From Chromera velia (taxonomy: Eukaryota; Sar; Chromeraceae), in assembly GCA_018398765.1 (NCBI GenBank), contig JAHBMJ010005646.1, positions 2,501 to 35,000 of the forward strand: a DNA stretch of 32,500 nucleotides, read 5' to 3'. Below the pieces are notes generated by a model, which had not been told where the DNA came from, did not search any database, and worked only from the letters and a program-made list of their open reading frames with translations. Made by a program: the position numbers and the translations under genes. Positions within the stretch are counted from its first letter, which is position 1. The number at the start of each line of letters is the position of its first letter. Below are positions 10,255 through 19,220 of this stretch, one piece after another.

Positions 10255-11170
10255 CTTGAGGTCTACATTCTGCCTGAGGAGATCTCCTAACTCTCCGAAG
10301 GTCACCGCACCCTCTTCTCTCAGTTGCCCTTCTTTTCCTTCTCCTTCCCCCCCCCCTGCTTTCTCTGCCTGCTGCTGCTCTCGAAGGAACTGCAGGTCGC
10401 TCTCCTTGTCCTCCAATTGCCGTTCCCTCTCCTTCATCTCCGCCTCCAGTCTCCCCCGCAGACTCCTCTCTGCCTCCAAAAGGGAACGCAAACGCTCTGC
10501 TTCAGCGATCACACATGCATCGGGTGACGGAGCGACGAAACCTCCAACGCTTTCAACGTCAATCAGTGGGCGGTTGGGCTCTTCAGCAGCCCCCTCACGT
10601 TTGTTCGATCCATTCTCGACGCATTCTCTTTGGATCGCATCCGCATGACTCGACGTCTCTTCCTTTTCCTCTGGGGAGCTTTTTGCTTTCTCGGTCGCAG
10701 ACTGAGTGAGTCTGCACTCCTGACGGCTCTGTTCTCCTCTCGCTTCCTCTCCCTCTTTTTCAAAGTGCGTGTCTGTCTGCACAGCCACCGGAACTTTCTC
10801 GACTGGCGAAGCAAAGAGAAAGGGAAAAGGAGACGCAGGCATGACCCCAGGCGTCTCGTGCAGAGCGTCCTCTTCCTGGCTGTCCGCTAACACCTCCGTG
10901 GGAAGAGGACAAACTTGAACCTGCGGCTGGGGCACTGTCTGTACACTCCTCGAATCCTCCCTCTCCCTCTGTCGACTCTCTCTTCCTTGAAAGTCAAAAC
11001 TCATCTCGATATCCACCTCCAGGGGAAGGGGAGGCGAGTGGGCGTTTCTAGTAACTGAGACTACACGACCGGGGGGATAGGGAGAGACGAGACCTCGCAC
11101 CGCTGCGCTACCCTCAGGTCTCCATGTTCTTCGTTTTTCTCCAATCCCCTTTCTCTCTCGTTCTGTCGGT
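10255..11170 (-). CDS. Exon with coiled-coil module, copy 1
   Basis: The exon starts after a GTCTGTACAG acceptor and ends at CTCAAG|GTAGGT in phase 0. The first two-thirds is low complexity with charged residues. The last third is a strong coiled coil (AERLRSLLEAERSLRGRLEA and onward to DLQFLREQQQAEK), followed by FGELGDLLRQNVDLK. The coiled-coil coding block at 10356-10503 is almost identical to 9406-9553 in the next exon, and both exons end with a DLK codon set at the same phase. This indicates exon duplication. Confidence 0.75.
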
Positions 11171-11668
11171 CTGTACAGACAGGGCATATGGAAATGTTGG
11201 AGGATGCGGTCGTGCTGCGGTCTCTCTTCTCTCTCTCCCTGGAGGTTCAAAAGGAGGGAGTGGGGGTCATCTGGGGCATCCCCCGCGCTTTGGGCTCTGC
11301 AGCATCATCGAATTATTCAAACGATGGGAGAGATACGTCGGGGAAGAAGGGAATCGGTGGAGAGGAGCTTGGAAGGGGACATGCGCCTGGGAAGAAAATT
11401 ATTTTTTCCGATATAGAAGCTGCTGAATTCAGATGTTTTGCGAGACGAGGACCGGAAGGAACATTGCGGAAAGCGGTGACAGACAAACAGACAGAGAGGC
11501 TTTCGAGAAAGCCAATCCAACGAAGCGCTTGCCCGTTGACTCAATGTCTCCGTTTCCAACCAAACAACGTCGTTCTTTGAGAGAACGCAAAGAAAGGCAA
11601 GAAGATTTCACAAGAAAAGCTGTCCGTCTGTCCCCATGAATCTGCACGTATGATGTCCGGTTCCCGAC

Positions 11669-11823
11669 CTGCGTCGACAGTTCTGCCTGTGGCCGCGTCC
11701 TTCTCTATCTCTCTCGTAGAAAGTCTCGACGTCGACCGCCTCCCGTCCTCTTTCTCTTCCGCTACGGAGGTTCTTTGAACCTCGGCCGCCCTCCCTTTCT
11801 TTTGACGGCCTGAGTCGGAGAGC
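11669..11823 (-). CDS. Optional exon, Arg-rich
   Basis: A phase-0 exon is needed to bring the reading frame from the exon at 12168 (phase 0 out) to the exon at 11170 (phase 2 in). A segment from a TTCGGCAG acceptor to a CGACGCAG|GTCGGG donor does this exactly (155 bp) and encodes Arg/Glu-rich sequence. Its donor is weak and a different frame through the same segment is also open, so this is a tentative call. Confidence 0.3.
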
Positions 11824-12167
11824 CTGCCGAAGACGCGAAAAGGGAGAAGTGTGAATCGCAAAAGATTCAGAAACACAAACATAAACCTGCTTGCAACGGC
11901 GGGCGCAAAGAAACGAAATTTCGGCGAATGGGGTGGAGGCGCAGAGGCGGGACCGAGAAAAAAAGAAGGGGAGAAATTACGGGAGAGACGCGCACAGGTG
12001 CACCTGCAGAAAGCTACAGAAGCCGATTTCGGCAGTGGGACAAAGAGGAAAAACAAAGCGGCAAAATAATATCCACAGATGCGGAAGAAGCAGGCAAGAA
12101 GATGCGCAATCTGACGAGAAGAGACGAGGGCAGAATAGAATAGAAACATGAATCCAAGTCACCCCAC

Positions 12168-12537
12168 CTGTTGCAGTCTGTACACTTCATCAGCCAACAC
12201 TCGATTTTCCTCTGCAGCCCTCCGAACTGCTGCTAGGGCCCCTGCCCTTGCTCTGAATTCTCTCCTCAACCGATTCCTCAGGGCTTCCTCAGAAACTCCC
12301 TCACCAACTGCCAGAGGGGGGGGGGAGTGGGTGAGAGCGTTGGGCGATCCTTTCTTGCTGCTTGCCTTTGCTCCCCGTGTTGCCTCCTTCCTTTCTTTCT
12401 CTGCCGTCTCCTTTCCATTCTCACTGTCTCCCCTCACTTTCTCTCTTTCTCCTTCCGCAGCCTCCGCTGCAGCCGCCTCCGCCAAGCGAAGCGCCTCTTC
12501 TGCCGCCTCGGCTTCTTTTCCTTTCAGAGAGCGCTGT
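12168..12537 (-). CDS. Coiled-coil exon, Ala/Glu/Arg-rich
   Basis: A CGCCTGCAG acceptor opens a frame with GKEAEAAEEALRLAEAAAAE and ends with AAVRRAAEENRVLADEVYRL followed by QQ at a CAG|GTGGGG donor in phase 0. Two strong helical stretches flank a Ser/Pro linker. The acceptor may be at 12537 or 12533, depending on which form of the preceding exon is used. Confidence 0.72.
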
Positions 12538-12752
12538 CTGCAGGCGAGTCGAAATATCCAGGCATCAGGAACATACTGTAAAAAGTTGACTTGCGTTTTC
12601 ACTCAAGTGTCTTTGCTGAAAGAACAGCTGAACAAATCCTCGTGCGTATGCAGGGAAACAACAACCCTCTTTCAGCCTGTCTCTTTCTTCGCCACATCTC
12701 AGTATTTGTCTGTTTCTTTGTTTCTCTTACTGCTGCCTGCCTGCCCGCCTAC

Positions 12753-13117
12753 CTGCTTGCGTATGAATACAGCACGTTCTGGTGAGCTGATGAGGGAGCG
12801 TTGCACAGACATGCATCGACCCATCGGAACTTCCTTCTGTCCATCCGTCCAGCCGAAGGAAGCAATACCGACCTATCGAGTGCAGCCAGGAAGGAGAGCA
12901 GAAGAGCCTCCACGGGCCTGGCACGACCTCTCGACAAGAGGCTCCAGGTCACGGCCTCAGCATCCCCCCCCTCCTCATGCCCCCCCCTGGTCCCTGTCCC
13001 CTCTGCCCCCTCTTCTGGAGACCCCCTGTCCTCCTCTCTGCCAGGTGCTGAGAGGACACAGAGGGCTTCTCTCACCTCATCCACATCCATCTCCAGGCTG
13101 GACGCTCGCGCTTCGGC
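12753..13117 (-). CDS. Coiled-coil exon, long form (short form 13076-13117)
   Basis: After a CTTGACAG acceptor the frame reads AEARASSLEMDVDE. A GAG|GTGAGA donor at 13075 would give a 42-bp phase-0 exon joined to CGC at 12533. Alternatively the frame continues 107 codons to an AGCAG|GTAGGC donor in phase 2, which fits an acceptor 4 bases upstream (12537). Both routes keep the reading frame, so alternative splicing or an error in my choice are both possible. The extra part is Gly/Glu-rich with one hydrophobic helix (RPVEALLLSFLAALDRSVLL). Confidence 0.5.
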
Positions 13118-13217
13118 CTGTCAAGGGAGAGGATAGGGAAGGAAAGAGGGGATTTTGATAGAGAAAAGTAAAGGAGAGCCTTGAGAAGAAGAGTGGACAA
13201 CAGAGTCAGCGAGGACT

Positions 13218-13220
<3 letters not shown>

Positions 13221-13252
<32 letters not shown>
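13221..13252. repeat. (GA)n microsatellite in intron
   Basis: A tract of about 16 GA dinucleotides in the intron downstream of the exon at 13306. On the gene strand it is (CT)n. Confidence 0.9.
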
Positions 13253-13256
<4 letters not shown>

Positions 13257-13305
13257 GAAAGAGCACACAAATTCCACAGGACTCGCTGAACCAGCCCCGA
13301 CTGAC

Positions 13306-13377
13306 CTCTTCAAATCTTCTCAAGTTCTCCCGTGCCGTCTCCTGTGCTCTCTTTTCTTCTTCGCGAAGTCGGATGGC
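13306..13377 (-). CDS. Coiled-coil exon (24 codons)
   Basis: A 72-bp exon between GATACAG and GAG|GTCAGT. It encodes AIRLREEEKRAQETARENLR plus RFEE, a highly charged helix with heptad-like spacing. It is phase 0 at both ends, so it could be skipped without changing frame. Confidence 0.72.
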
Positions 13378-13589
13378 CTGTATCGATGTTTAATAGGAGT
13401 ACAAAAGGGTTGTGGATGCAACGATTAATTATTTTCTGTACACCATCACTTCCTTCACTCACACTCGAATGAAAGTTTTGTGAATTCTGATCCCAGATCT
13501 TATAGAATAATCACTCGTACCTCTGCTATGATAAAAGAAAGATCAGATCAAGCAAGGCAACGCGAAGCAAGAGGGCGGGCGCTAATGAC

Positions 13590-14193
13590 CTGAAGACGCA
13601 GACGAGCAATTTCGCTCTTCAGTTCCAAAACCTCACGAGCCCCCCCGCTCCAGCTCTTCCCACCCGGCGTGCCCCCTGAACTCAATGCAGCTGCGGCAGA
13701 AGACTTGAATGCCCAGGACCCTCCTCCTCCTCCTACTCCGCCAACGTTCGTGAGACTGTAAGGAGATCCTTGCATCTCCTCTTCTGAACTCGCACAGCAG
13801 TGCCCACGACCAGAGTATGCATCAACCCCGACACCGCCGTCTCTGTCTGTGGCCGGGGCCCCTTCCATTGCCCCCCCCCCATGCTCCACATCCGCCGGGG
13901 CCCTTGCAGAGACACATGACACCCCACAGCCCTCACTGACCCCGCACCCCGCCTGTACATGCTCACTCACGCTACAAAGAAGAGGCGTCACCATGCTCCG
14001 GATCCTTTGGTTCCAAACCCCACCTCCTGCCTGTGTCTGTGACTGTGGGTGGGCGGTGAGGGGAACAGCATCTGAATTGGTGAGGAGCACGGGGCGTCCA
14101 CCCACTGCAATCTCGCTCTGACTGGCGCTGTGGGGGTGGGGGTGGCGCGTAGGGAGGGGGGGTGACACAGCGACAGAGGACTCGGGCCGAGAC
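13590..14193 (-). CDS. Exon: Gly/Ser/Ala-rich with C-terminal helix
   Basis: The exon starts one base into an Arg codon after GAGTGCAG, completing the AG left by the previous exon, and ends at CTTCAG|GTCATT in phase 0. It encodes low-complexity Gly/Ser/Pro sequence including GGVGGGGG, then a charged helix (REVLELKSEIARLRLQ). The (TG)n tract just upstream of the acceptor acts as the pyrimidine-rich region on this strand. Confidence 0.7.
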
Positions 14194-14202
14194 CTGCACT
14201 CG

Positions 14203-14238
14203 CACGCACGCACACACACACACACACACACACACAGA
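14203..14238. repeat. (CA)n next to splice acceptor
   Basis: An ACAC tract merging into GAGAGA, located immediately upstream (gene sense) of the acceptor at 14194, so that the minus strand reads TGTGTG before CAG. Confidence 0.85.
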
Positions 14239-14488
14239 GAGAGAGAGACAGGGAAATACGGCCCTTTTGCAGTGTGCATGCGAAGCGAAAAGGGAAAGAA
14301 GCAGTGGGACAACTGTGGTCAAGGCGGGTGCCTGAAAACGGGAAAGGGAAAAGAGAATGAGACGAGACAAATTGACGAGACTTCCACTTTGTCATTGCCT
14401 GTATGTGGAAGGGAAAATGGAGGGAGGGGAAGAATCTTGAAGGATTGTCTGTCACCTCTTTCTTCTGTTCGTTTTCTCTTTCTCTCAC

Positions 14489-15389
14489 CTGCAGAGTGAG
14501 TGTACGGCCGCCACTAATGCTCTTTGCATTTCCAAATTGTGTCTCTGGAGGGTGTTGGCATCCACCTCTTCCTTCGAGCTCTTCTCCATCTCCTCGGATC
14601 GCCCTTTCTCCTTCTCTCTCATAGAATGAGGGTCATCAGATTGGAGGAAACCCCCCGTGCGTCCTGGATCGTTGCCTGCCTCACGAGCACTCGGGATACA
14701 CACACCAGATGACACTCTTCCTCCCCCCTCCTCATAACGTCGCGGATCATAACAATGGGTATCGTCGCAGGGGGGGGGAGCCGAGAGCCCCCTTCTGTAG
14801 GGTATCTGTATGGGAGATATGGTTCGGCTGTCCTTTCCGTTCTCCAACGGACGGAAAAGCGGCACAGGAGTCCGCATGTTCACACCACCCCCCTCTCTCT
14901 CAAGCTCCTCTTGTTGACCTTCGACACCGCTACCTCCAAACGCCTCTGAAAGCGAGAAGCGATTCGGAGGACCATGCGAAGGGGGGCCGGCTGAGGCTGA
15001 GGCAGACAAGTGGTGCCGTCTGTGGCTGGGCCCACCCCGTGTGAGGGCCCTTCCACGGGCCCCGGCAGGTCTGTCCGTCATGTGGGGGGGGGCATGAAGT
15101 ACCCCATGGCCTCTCTCCCCATGACGCAATAGATCGGTCTTGGCTCCCTGCATAAGAGGAGGCCAGACCCTTTCCTGAACAAGAGGAGGAGACGGAAAGG
15201 ACCCCGGCATTCCATTCTCCTGCACAAAGGCGGCCGTCTCCCTCTCTTCCTCCTCACTCTCTTCCTCCTGACTTTCTTCAACGGTCTCCCTTCCTCTGTG
15301 TTTGCCTGGCACGCGAGTAGATTGCACACGGGAAGGGACGGGATCTTCCAGTGATGCCGCCACGTCCGCCCCCCACCACTTTTTTTGGA
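14489..15389 (-). CDS. Exon: Glu/Pro/Arg-rich linker ending in a helix
   Basis: The acceptor CCTTCCTCTGCAG is strong, and the donor CTGCAG|GTGAGA is good. The 901-bp exon enters in phase 1 and leaves in phase 2, agreeing with both neighbours. It encodes QKKWWGADVAASLEDP, then acidic and Arg/Pro/Gly-rich sequence, and ends in a probable coiled coil (ANTLQRHNLEMQRALVAAVH). No domain is recognised. Confidence 0.72.
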
Positions 15390-15630
15390 CTGCAGAGGAA
15401 GGAGGAAAAGAGAGAGAGGTGAGGTGGGTGTGCAACCTAATCATTCACGAATTTCACTCCCTCTCTCTGGGCTGCAGGTGAATAAATAAAAAGGAACATT
15501 AGAGTAATTACGTTCGGGTGGGGCAAACTTTCTGGAAGCGAAAAACCTTGATCTTATTCGCTTCTCCACTTCAAGGTATTCAACGGTTCTTCACTAAATT
15601 CCTGACGCACGCACGCACTCCCTGACCGAC

Positions 15631-16069
15631 CTATGGAGGTGATTGCCTCGATCCACCTGCACCGATCGGCATCGGATCTGGCGGCCAGATGAAACATCCG
15701 ATAGCCTCCTCGCTCATCTGAAGTCTTGACCACGAACTCAAACGGAAAATTCACACGCGCACACGCTTCTGCGTCTGCTTCCTCCTCGTCTTCCCCCTCC
15801 TCACACACCTCAGCGTCGTTCTCTTCAGGGGTTCTCTTCGAAAGTCGTTCTCTCATTTCCCCCTTTGTTCTACAAACATTGGAGGGGGGAGAAGATGAAG
15901 AAAGTCCAAAAGACGAGGAAGAGGAGTGAGTCCCACACAGACCAGCTGCATTCTCTCTTTCCACATCCAGTTCTCCTCCCCTCCCCGGCCCGAACATTCC
16001 CCCCGCTACAACAACAACCGCCGTGCTCCCGTTCAAAGAGAGACGCTCAGTTTCTGACAAGGGATCGCT
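15631..16069 (-). CDS. PH domain exon c with acidic insert
   Basis: The exon opens in phase 0 with SDPLSETERLSLNGSTAVVV, the third and fourth PH strands. A Ser- and Glu/Asp-rich insert of about 70 residues follows. The domain then resumes with NFPFEFVVKT and the C-terminal helix RCRWIEAITSI, which carries the invariant Trp of PH domains. It is proposed to end at ATAG|GTCGGT in phase 1. A second possible donor 15 bases later (GGGA|GTGCGT) has the same phase. The long insert lies in a position where PH loops are known to vary. Confidence 0.78.
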
Positions 16070-16072
16070 CTG

Positions 16073-16260
16073 CATTCATTCATTCATTCATTCATTCGTT
16101 CCATTCCTTCCTTCCTTCCTTCATTCATTCATTCATTCATTCATTTACTCACTCACTCACTCACTCACTCACTCATTCATTCATTCATTCATTCATTCGT
16201 TCGTTCGTTCACTCATTCATTCATGCATGCATTCATTCATTCATTCGTTATTCATTCATT
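16073..16260. repeat. (CATT)n / (CACT)n tail of copy B
   Basis: A tetranucleotide array of CATT with stretches of CACT, CGTT and CCTT variants. On the minus strand it is the TGAA tail of copy B. Confidence 0.93.
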
Positions 16261-16576
16261 CATCAGATTATTTCAAAAAAACCAAAATAGTCGGGAATGA
16301 GATAAAAATTTATCACAAATTGGTCGCTCTGTATCATAATTTTGAGGAAAATTCTGTCTGTCAAGTGAGATCTGCCCGTATACCAAATGACCACCAGTCA
16401 AAGCAATGCAAAGAAAAAGACAAGGGACCAGTCAAGCTTTCATGCCCTAACCAATGGACATTCCACGCACAGCCAATACATATTTGTGCTTTCCCTTACG
16501 AGGAGGACCTTTATGCCAACAATGGACGGAAGAAAGTCCGAATGGAAATGACTTCTACTTTTTCATGGAAAGGCTC
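16261..16576 (-). mobile_element. Dispersed repeat element, copy B
   Basis: This is the inverted partner of copy A at 1838-2158, with the same defined end (GAGCCTTTCCATG on the minus strand) and the same exit into a TGAA tail. The one substitution I can find changes AGCCGGGA to AGTCGGGA (read in the plus direction of this copy). The near-identity indicates very recent spread or gene conversion. It lies within an intron of a coding gene and in the same sense as that gene. Confidence 0.78.
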
Positions 16577-16736
16577 ACAAAATGGAAGCTAACGTGCCGT
16601 CTTTTTGAAAGCGTGACAGAAAGCTTGAAGGAGAAAGGACCACAATAGGGGAAGCAACAAGCCAAGAAAGAAAGGAGAGAAGAAAACAAGCAAGGGAAAA
16701 AGATGGGGGAAAGGGACGGAGAAAATAGCGACGAAC

Positions 16737-16791
16737 CTTTTTGTAGAACGAAACCATCTGCTCATCTGTCAAAACCATCCAACGCCGTTTC
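16737..16791 (-). CDS. PH domain exon b (WKRRW motif)
   Basis: A 55-bp exon between a GACTGACAG acceptor and an AAG|GTTCGT donor. It encodes KRRWMVLTDEQMVSFYKK, which matches the second and third strands of PH domains (WKRRWFVL followed by YYK). It enters in phase 2 and leaves in phase 0. Confidence 0.82.
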
Positions 16792-17038
16792 CTGTCAGTC
16801 AGTCAGTCATACAGGCAGTCAGGGAGTGACACAAAAGCAGATATCGGATGATACGTGGGCGCATGCAGGGATCTACATTCTTTAACGGGGCAAGCAAACA
16901 GACAAAGTCGGCAGAAACTTTAAGACAGCTTCACAAATGAGAAGGGTCTTGTTTTATCGATGCATGCATGACGGAGCCCAGAGACACACACGGGAAAATA
17001 GACAAGGTAGGACGGAGAAGTGACAAAGCCCCGTATAC

Positions 17039-17133
17039 CATGTGTCCCCTCNCCACCATGAGGCTGCCGCCGCCCCCCCGCACAGAGGTCCTTTTCCGAC
17101 GCAGAGTTTGAGGAGAAATCCCTCCGCCAGGGA
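17039..17133 (-). CDS. PH domain exon a (strand 1); contains an N
   Basis: This exon starts after TGTGCAG and encodes SLAEGFLLKLCVGKG, the usual opening of a PH domain (EGFLLK), then a Gly/Ala loop. It ends in phase 2 at TG|GTATAC. The TG combines with G of the next exon to restore the Trp codon of the WKRRW motif, which is strong support for the junction. The ambiguous base at 17052 lies in an NGA codon: it would be a stop only if the minus-strand base is T, otherwise Arg or Gly. Confidence 0.75.
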
Positions 17134-17509
17134 CTGCACACACACACACACACATCCACAAACAACATCAGTCAATCATCCACACATTCAGTCCTGCACT
17201 CTCACTTGCTCATTCATCCACCGATGCATTAAATCCACCCCACATCTGATGAAGTGGAACGCAAAGGAAGAGAATGCTGATGGTCACCCTAGTTGTTAAG
17301 TTCAACACAAAAGCAAGACATGCATAGAAGAAAGGGACTACAATCAGAAGCTGACAGACAAACTGAGAAAGGCATGTAATACGCACATGTATCAACAGAG
17401 AATGAAGACAAGATAAGCATACAGAGCAACAGAGAATGAAGATAAGCACACAGAGCAACAGAGAATAAAGAAAAGAAAAAAAAGGAAAAGAAGAGAACAC
17501 CCGACTCAC
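17134..17509 (-). other. Intron with short tandem repeats
   Basis: This is a 376-bp intron between the N-terminal segment and the PH domain. It includes a partly tandem repeat of AACAGAGAATGAAG units (about 17397-17470) and a (CA)n tract adjacent to the acceptor at 17137-17153, so the minus-strand polypyrimidine tract is (TG)n. Confidence 0.65.
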
Positions 17510-18201
17510 TTCCTGAATTGGAACCACGAGTTGCTGCTGCAAGGCAGGAGACGGCACTGAGTGAGTCGACATCGGAGTTTCTCCCACTGAAGCCCACCAA
17601 TCTCCCCCTCTGGATGGGGGGGAGGTTCTCTGTACTGCCGTTACCAGACGATCTTCTCTTCTCCCCTGCGGAGTCGACTCTCTCCCAGAAAGCGGAAGGG
17701 GGGGTGCTGTCTCAGAGCCCTCTGCACGACCGTTAGGGGTCCTCAAGCCTGAACAGATAGACGAAGCAGGGGGGCGAGGTGGTAACGGCCCCGGCAATGC
17801 GGCCTCGAAAATCCTCTCTGTGAGGGCCCCGGCAGCCGAACGGACTGGGGACAAATCGAAAAATTCAGGGCCCTCCACCGTCTCCTCTCCATATCCCTCG
17901 CTGTCTCTCTTGCCTCCACACTCAGAGGTGAACCACCAACTGTCTCTCTGCCCCTCTTCTCCTCCCTCTCCTTCTACCATGCCTTCAGAGAACGGATGTG
18001 CTGAATGCTCATCAACTTTCCTCGTCGTCTCCTCCGTCCCATCGGGAACGAAACCATTTTCTGAATCGTCCAGATAGCTGTCGGCCAGCCTCTCTCTGCC
18101 ATTCCCTCTTCGTTGTGGCGGCAGAGGCGCAAGGGTCTCCCTCGGAAGCTCTTCCCTCTCCTCCGCCCCCCGACCCTCCCCGTCTTGTACAGCGCTACAT
18201 C
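17510..18201 (-). CDS. Exon 3: Pro/Gly/Glu-rich segment before PH domain
   Basis: The exon starts after a GCATGCAG acceptor and ends at GAA|GTGAGT, a consensus donor. Its 230 codons are rich in Glu, Gly, Pro and Arg, with no recognised domain. The last residues (LQQQLVVPIQE) join directly in phase 0 to the PH-domain exon. Downstream of the donor the same frame reads into hydrophobic, phenylalanine-rich sequence typical of a pyrimidine-rich intron, which supports the boundary. Confidence 0.72.
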
Positions 18202-18421
18202 CTGCATGCATGCAGCAAAGCGGATTAAAATGAGCAGAGCAGATCGGGGAGAGGGATTAGAGGAAGGGCGAGACAGAGATGACGGAAGGCCTGAAGGAAG
18301 GAAAGAAAGAAAGAAATCGAAGACAGATGGAGGAAGAACAGTACACACTTGAGCATAAGCAGAGACAATAGAGATGGCAGTACTGCAATCAGACAGATCG
18401 CCAGGAAAGGTACACACTCAC

Positions 18422-18452
18422 CTATGCTCATTGGCGTTTCCTGGACACTCTC
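18422..18452 (-). CDS. Exon 2 (31-bp micro-exon)
   Basis: This short exon lies between a CCCTGCAG acceptor and a perfect GTGAGT donor. It encodes ESVQETPMSI plus one base of a Gly codon that is completed by GA at the start of the next exon, so the phases agree on both sides. The small size lowers confidence, but both splice sites are strong. Confidence 0.6.
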
Positions 18453-19220
18453 CTGCAGGGAGAAGGGCAGAGGGTGTGTGTGGATTAGAACAGACAAAAC
18501 AAGGGCAGAGGGTGTGTGTGTGGATTAGAACAGACAAAACAAGGACAGAGGGTGTGTGTGGATTAGAACAGACAAAACAAGGACAGAGGGTGTGTGTGTG
18601 GATTAGAACAGACAAAAAAAGGACAGAGGGTGTGTGTGGATTAGAACAGACAAAACAAGGACAGAGGGCGTGTGTGGATTAGAACAGACAAAACAAGGAC
18701 AGAGGGCGTGTGTGGATGAGAACAGACAAAACAAGGGCAGAGGGTGTGTGTGGATTAGAACAGACAAAACAAGGGCAGAGGGTGTGTGTGTGGATTAGAA
18801 CAGACAAAAAAAGGGCAGAGGGAGTGTGTGTAGATTAGAACAGACAAAACAAGGACAGAGGGCGTGTGTGGATGAGAACAGACAAAACAAGGACAGAGGG
18901 CGTGTGTGGATGAGAACAGACAAAACAAGGACAGAGGGTGTGTGTGGATTAGAACAGACAAAACAAGGACAGAGGGTGTGTGTGGATTAGAACAGACAAA
19001 ACAAGGGCAGAGGGTGTGTGTGTGGATTAGAACAGAGAAAAACAAGGACATGTGTGTGGATTAGAACAGACAAAACAAGGACAGACTTTGAGAAAGACTT
19101 AGAAGCCAGAAAAGAAAAAGCCAAGAGCAAAAGAGGGTGAAGGAGGAGAACTGGAGAGGCCGACTACAGCAAACGGTGGGAGAAACCAGAGATGAACCAT
19201 TCTCTACCCCATTGACCGAC
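18453..19220 (-). other. Intron 1, largely minisatellite
   Basis: This is the predicted first intron. About 80% of its length is the 38-bp minisatellite, and only short unique stretches remain at the two splice sites. The 3' end has a pyrimidine-rich CTTCTCCCTGCAG acceptor. Confidence 0.5.
18465..19085. repeat. 38-bp minisatellite, about 16 units
   Basis: Tandem units carry GGATTAGAACAGACAAAACA, then AGGACAGAG and a variable GTGTGTG run. Units are about 37-40 bp, the length changing mainly by the number of GT steps. Variants include GGGCAGAG for GGACAGAG, GATGAG for GATTAG and GGCGTGTG for GGTGTGTG. The variants are interspersed, suggesting repeated unequal exchange or slippage. Confidence 0.95.

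Larger units (their letters stand above)
16070..16736 (-). other. Intron carrying dispersed element copy B
   Basis: This 667-bp intron interrupts the PH domain. More than two-thirds of it is copy B of the dispersed element with its (TGAA)n tail. The tail ends only a few bases before the AG of the acceptor, so the usual pyrimidine tract is missing and purine-rich GAATGAAT stands in its place. Confidence 0.65.

Noticed and set aside
11541-12149. 202-codon minus-strand frame with hydrophobic N-terminus
   Set aside because: The hydrophobic part is the pyrimidine-rich intron upstream of a possible small exon; no signal peptide context or conserved domain, so only 11669-11823 is listed, tentatively.
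17210-17509. Hydrophobic extension of exon 3 resembling several membrane helices
   Set aside because: It follows a consensus GTGAGT donor, is built from a short tandem repeat, and the downstream PH exon continues the frame after splicing.
18465-19085. CRISPR-like array of regularly spaced repeats
   Set aside because: The units are contiguous with no unique spacers, differ by GT-step number and point changes, and lie in a eukaryotic intron. It is a minisatellite.
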